Source of the DNA: Fodinibius halophilus
GTDB taxonomy: Bacteria; Bacteroidota; Rhodothermia; Balneolales; Balneolaceae
Length of the DNA stretch: 64,000 nt
Reading direction: 5' to 3'
NCBI RefSeq assembly: GCF_011059105.1
Contig: NZ_JAALLS010000012.1
Location: forward strand, 62,001-126,000
Shown here: positions 61,317-64,000 of the stretch, one piece after another
Layout: every line of letters starts with the position of its first letter
Position numbering within the stretch: the stretch's first letter is position 1
The notes under the pieces: model-generated
Told to the model about the DNA's origin: nothing
Databases searched by the model: none
Seen by the model: the letters and a program-made list of their open reading frames with translations, nothing else
Made by a program: the position numbers and the translations under genes

Positions 61317-62588
61317 ATGAGGCTCACATCAAAATTTGTGCTTATCTATTTAGCTGTTACCCTGGTAGTATTAAGTATCGGTGGCTATGTTTCTTACTTT
61401 ATTATTAAGGGTGAGATCGACAAAGAGCTTAAATGGCGGTTTTTGGATCGCGTAAAACGTGTTACCTACCTCTTGGAACAAGGGCACCATTTTGACTATG
61501 AAGATGCCGGCTCTGATAATCATACCCACAACCATTTAACAATAACCCAACTTCCTGCAAAGGTAGAGCCTTCTGTTCAGGTTCGCGATACCATGGTTTG
61601 GGACAAACGTCTGCAACAGAGAGAGACCAACCTAAAATTAATTGCTATACGAAATGTGAATGGCCAGTCTTACCGTATAGCCACGCATGGAGCACTCGTT
61701 GAAACCGATGATATTACTGAAGCTGTTACAAAAATTCTTTTATGGATCCTGGGAATGCAGGTTATTGGGGCAATAGGAGTAGGGCTCATTGTATCAAACA
61801 GACTTTTTAAACCCTTTCGTAAAACGCTAGCTCAAATAAAAAACTTTTCCCTGCAGAATAAACAGCCTATAGAAGCTGAAAATACCAATGTAAAAGAATT
61901 TAATGATCTCAATACCTTTGTGGAAGAGATGACCCACAAAGCTGTGGGCGATTATAGAAACCTCAAAGAGTTTGCTGAGAATGCATCTCACGAATTACAA
62001 ACCCCTCTATCCGTAGTTAAAGGAAAACTGGAGTTGCTTACCGAAACAGATCTCTCACCTAAACAATATCAACTTGTTGAAGGCAGTCAACGCTCTATCA
62101 AAAAACTTTCAAAACTTAGTGAGTCTTTGGCACTTCTGACAAAGATTGAAAACCATGAGTTCACTGACACCGAAGAGGTCAATATGACTCAACTAATTAA
62201 AGAAAGCACGACAATGTTTGAGGAGTTCATCACCCTCAATGGGCTTTCAGTAGAAACTGAACTGGAAACAGATGTTACTATTCGGATTCATTCAGTACTT
62301 GCAGATATTTTGTGGACCAACCTTTTCCAAAATGCGATTAAACATAATGTGGAAGGAGGGCATATCCACATAACATTAACACAAGAAAAGCTGATAATTA
62401 AAAATACCGGTCCAGAACCCGATCATCCTTTAGAAGAACTTTTTGGGCGTTTTAAAAAAGCCGACACCAGCTCAAGCTCTATAGGATTGGGCTTATCAAT
62501 TGTTAAAAGAATTATTGATCAAAATAACTTTGATATTGCATACGCTTACCTAAATCAAGAACATATCATCAAGATCGATTTTTCCTAA
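61317..62588 (+). CDS. Membrane sensor histidine kinase
   Basis: 423 residues. Two helices (about 8-30 and 140-160) enclose a periplasmic domain of about 110 residues that includes the His-rich stretch DNHTHNHL (67-74), a possible metal-binding site. HAMP-like linker, then phospho-acceptor His225 (ASHELQTP), N-box NLFQNAIKHN and G-box GLGLSIVKR. With FetAB upstream and an outer-membrane receptor downstream, metal sensing is a reasonable guess, not proven. Confidence 0.9.
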   Translation: MRLTSKFVLIYLAVTLVVLSIGGYVSYFIIKGEIDKELKWRFLDRVKRVTYLLEQGHHFDYEDAGSDNHTHNHLTITQLPAKVEPSVQVRDTMVWDKRLQQRETNLKLIAIRNVNGQSYRIATHGALVETDDITEAVTKILLWILGMQVIGAIGVGLIVSNRLFKPFRKTLAQIKNFSLQNKQPIEAENTNVKEFNDLNTFVEEMTHKAVGDYRNLKEFAENASHELQTPLSVVKGKLELLTETDLSPKQYQLVEGSQRSIKKLSKLSESLALLTKIENHEFTDTEEVNMTQLIKESTTMFEEFITLNGLSVETELETDVTIRIHSVLADILWTNLFQNAIKHNVEGGHIHITLTQEKLIIKNTGPEPDHPLEELFGRFKKADTSSSSIGLGLSIVKRIIDQNNFDIAYAYLNQEHIIKIDFS

Positions 62589-62596
62589 TATAAAAT

Positions 62597-62625
62597 CTTC
62601 AAAGTTGCTTCAGTTTTGTTTCAGA
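62597..62625 (+). promoter_or_regulatory. Three CTTCA/TTTCA direct repeats at 11-bp period before the outer-membrane receptor gene
   Basis: CTTCA at 62597, CTTCA at 62608 and TTTCA at 62619, each 11 bp from the last, 67-95 bases before ATG 62692. Matches the repeats upstream of the response regulator gene (60594). Confidence 0.55.
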
Positions 62626-62691
62626 GTTCACACAAATTCACTTGGTATGTTAAAGCTCTGAAATAATTAGAATCAATTTTACAAGTAACTG

Positions 62692-64000
62692 ATGAAGAAA
62701 GGCTATCTGATACTATTCGTTATATTATTCGCACTTGCGCCCTCACTTTTTGCTCAGTCTGCAAAAGGAACTATCGCTGGTAAAATCATTGATCAACAAG
62801 GCCAACCTTTGGCCAGCACATCAATAGCAGTCTATGATTCAACACAATCAACTATACTTACCGGAGCTTCCAGCGATGCAGATGGAGAATTTAACATTAC
62901 CATAAAACCGGGTAGCTATGTCATTAAAGTTACATACATATCCTACCAATCAATCACTAAACATGTTGAAGTTAACGCTGGCAAAACTACGGAACTGCAA
63001 GATATTGCAATGACACCCACGGCCGAAAGCCTGGGTGATATTTTTGTGCGTGCTGATAAATCCCAAATGCAGTTAAATTTCGACAAGCGTGTTTTTAATG
63101 TTGGCAAGGATATTACCAGCCTGGGGGGATCGGCAGTTGAAGTTTTAAATAACGTTCCTTCTATTGCTACGGATATTGATGGAAATATCAGCCTTCGAGG
63201 CAATGAGTCTGTTCGCGTGCTCATCAACGGAAAACCCTCGAGTATGGTCAGCGGCGATGTAGATGCTCTTCGCAGTATTCCGTCAACCATGATTAAAGAA
63301 GTAGAAATCATTACGAACCCCTCTTCTAAATATGCCGCAGAAGGCTCGGCAGGTATTATAAATATCATCCTGAAAAAAGAGCAAAGTCCCGGAATTAATG
63401 GAAGTGTAAATGCCGGTGTTGGCCTACCGGAGCAGTATGAAGGGTCAGCAAATCTAAACTACCGTGTCAAAAATATTAACTGGTTTATGGATATCGGAGC
63501 TGATTATCGATCTCAGCCGGAATCCGGCAGCTCCTTTCAACGATATGCCGGCCCTGATGCCGGGAATCCCGACACTACTTATATGTATCGGGAAAAAACC
63601 GATGCTATGGAATCAGAAATTGACGGTGACCTTCGGTTTGGAGCAGATATCTACCTTTCAGAAAATGAAGTGTTAACGGCCAACACCTACCTAAACCTCG
63701 AAAAAGAAACGAATAACGAAGATATACGGTATACCGACTACAACTACCGTTTAGGGGCAAAAGAAGGAACAGTCCAACAACAGGTTCTTCGAGATAATGT
63801 TGAAGAGCAGCAGGGCCGTAACCTTGACATAAAGGTAAATTACGAAAACAAAATTGACGGTGACGATCATACATTAGTCGCAGATGCAAGCTTTAATATC
63901 AGCCGTGAAGAGGCTGAGTCAGATATCGAAGAAACCATTCAACAGGGAAATACAACGCCTCTCAAACAACGAGCTGAAGATACTGAAGAGGAGATGGACC
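62692..64000 (+). CDS. TonB-dependent/outer-membrane beta-barrel receptor, 5' part (runs off window)
   Basis: A frame open from ATG 62692 to the window end (436 codons seen). Signal peptide (1-22, PSLFAQSA), a carboxypeptidase-like regulatory domain (about 23-110, TIAGKIIDQQGQPLAS), a TonB-dependent plug (VEVLNNVPSIATDIDGNISLRGNESVRVLINGKPS, key SLRGNESVRVLINGKPS; EVEIITNPSSKYAAEGSAGIINIILKK, key GSAGIINIILKK), then the first barrel strands. It resembles the outer_membrane_beta-barrel group of receptors often controlled by a neighbouring two-component system. CTTCA repeats upstream support control by the adjacent regulator. Confidence 0.85.
   Translation, partial: MKKGYLILFVILFALAPSLFAQSAKGTIAGKIIDQQGQPLASTSIAVYDSTQSTILTGASSDADGEFNITIKPGSYVIKVTYISYQSITKHVEVNAGKTTELQDIAMTPTAESLGDIFVRADKSQMQLNFDKRVFNVGKDITSLGGSAVEVLNNVPSIATDIDGNISLRGNESVRVLINGKPSSMVSGDVDALRSIPSTMIKEVEIITNPSSKYAAEGSAGIINIILKKEQSPGINGSVNAGVGLPEQYEGSANLNYRVKNINWFMDIGADYRSQPESGSSFQRYAGPDAGNPDTTYMYREKTDAMESEIDGDLRFGADIYLSENEVLTANTYLNLEKETNNEDIRYTDYNYRLGAKEGTVQQQVLRDNVEEQQGRNLDIKVNYENKIDGDDHTLVADASFNISREEAESDIEETIQQGNTTPLKQRAEDTEEEMD

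Overview
The window looks like a chromosomal segment from a member of the Balneolota/Rhodothermota or a nearby Bacteroidota-like lineage (Fodinibius/Balneola type). This is an inference from gene content: a fused CcoN-CcoO oxidase subunit, SusC/Oar-type TonB-dependent receptors with carboxypeptidase-like N-terminal domains, many lipoproteins, a DUF2892/thioredoxin/OsmC/Dps stress operon and dispersed palindromic intergenic repeats. No rRNA, tRNA, CRISPR array, transposase or phage gene was seen.

Layout. 1-5.9 kb: the 3' end of a tyrosine phenol-lyase-like gene, a beta-propeller lipoprotein, a complete tryptophanase facing the other way, and an ADP-forming acyl-CoA synthetase. 5.9-7.3 kb: a gene-free tract built of degenerate repeats. 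7.3-18.3 kb: a respiratory nitrogen-oxide island. A six-gene minus-strand operon encodes a degenerate heme-copper subunit I paralogue, a 49-residue membrane peptide, a CuA subunit II, a catalytic subunit I with Gln in place of the oxidase Tyr, a membrane SCO protein and a cytochrome b/ferredoxin/MvhD-like fusion. Next come an Fe-S type Rrf2 regulator, a porin, an auracyanin-like cupredoxin and a copper nitrite reductase (NirK). A candidate shared operator, ATAGA-N8-TCTAT, lies upstream of both the operon and nirK. 18.7-24.2 kb: a FabH-like ketosynthase, the stress operon, a CoA transferase and a lipoate ligase. 24.4-36.1 kb: a second NirK (lipoprotein with a C-terminal cytochrome c), a NirV-like protein, an SCO lipoprotein, two divergent Rrf2 regulators and a complete cbb3 oxidase cluster (ccoI, S, NO, Q, P, G, H). 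36.3-40.7 kb: a HATPase-GNAT fusion with a STAS partner, a flavin-reductase-like protein, an M20 peptidase and a DUF2064 protein. 40.7-49.2 kb: a TonB-dependent receptor, then an ABC importer followed by an MTA/purine phosphorylase and a small-molecule kinase. 49.3-58.9 kb: mixed single genes (MliC-like lipoprotein, DoxX, serine hydrolase, UPF0489, DUF3095, KptA, S9 peptidase). 59.2-64 kb: a FetAB-like exporter, an OmpR-type two-component system and a truncated outer-membrane receptor. The last two units carry CTTCA repeats spaced 11 bp apart in their upstream regions.

Together the respiratory genes suggest reduction of nitrite to NO (two NirKs) and of NO to N2O (the CuA-containing Gln-type heme-copper enzyme), alongside microaerobic oxygen respiration by cbb3. 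Three Rrf2 proteins with the same Cys spacing are plausible NO or Fe-S sensors. The most unusual parts are the heme-copper paralogue that has lost the two helix-VII metal ligands, the cytochrome b/ferredoxin/MvhD fusion in the same operon, and the operator shared with nirK.
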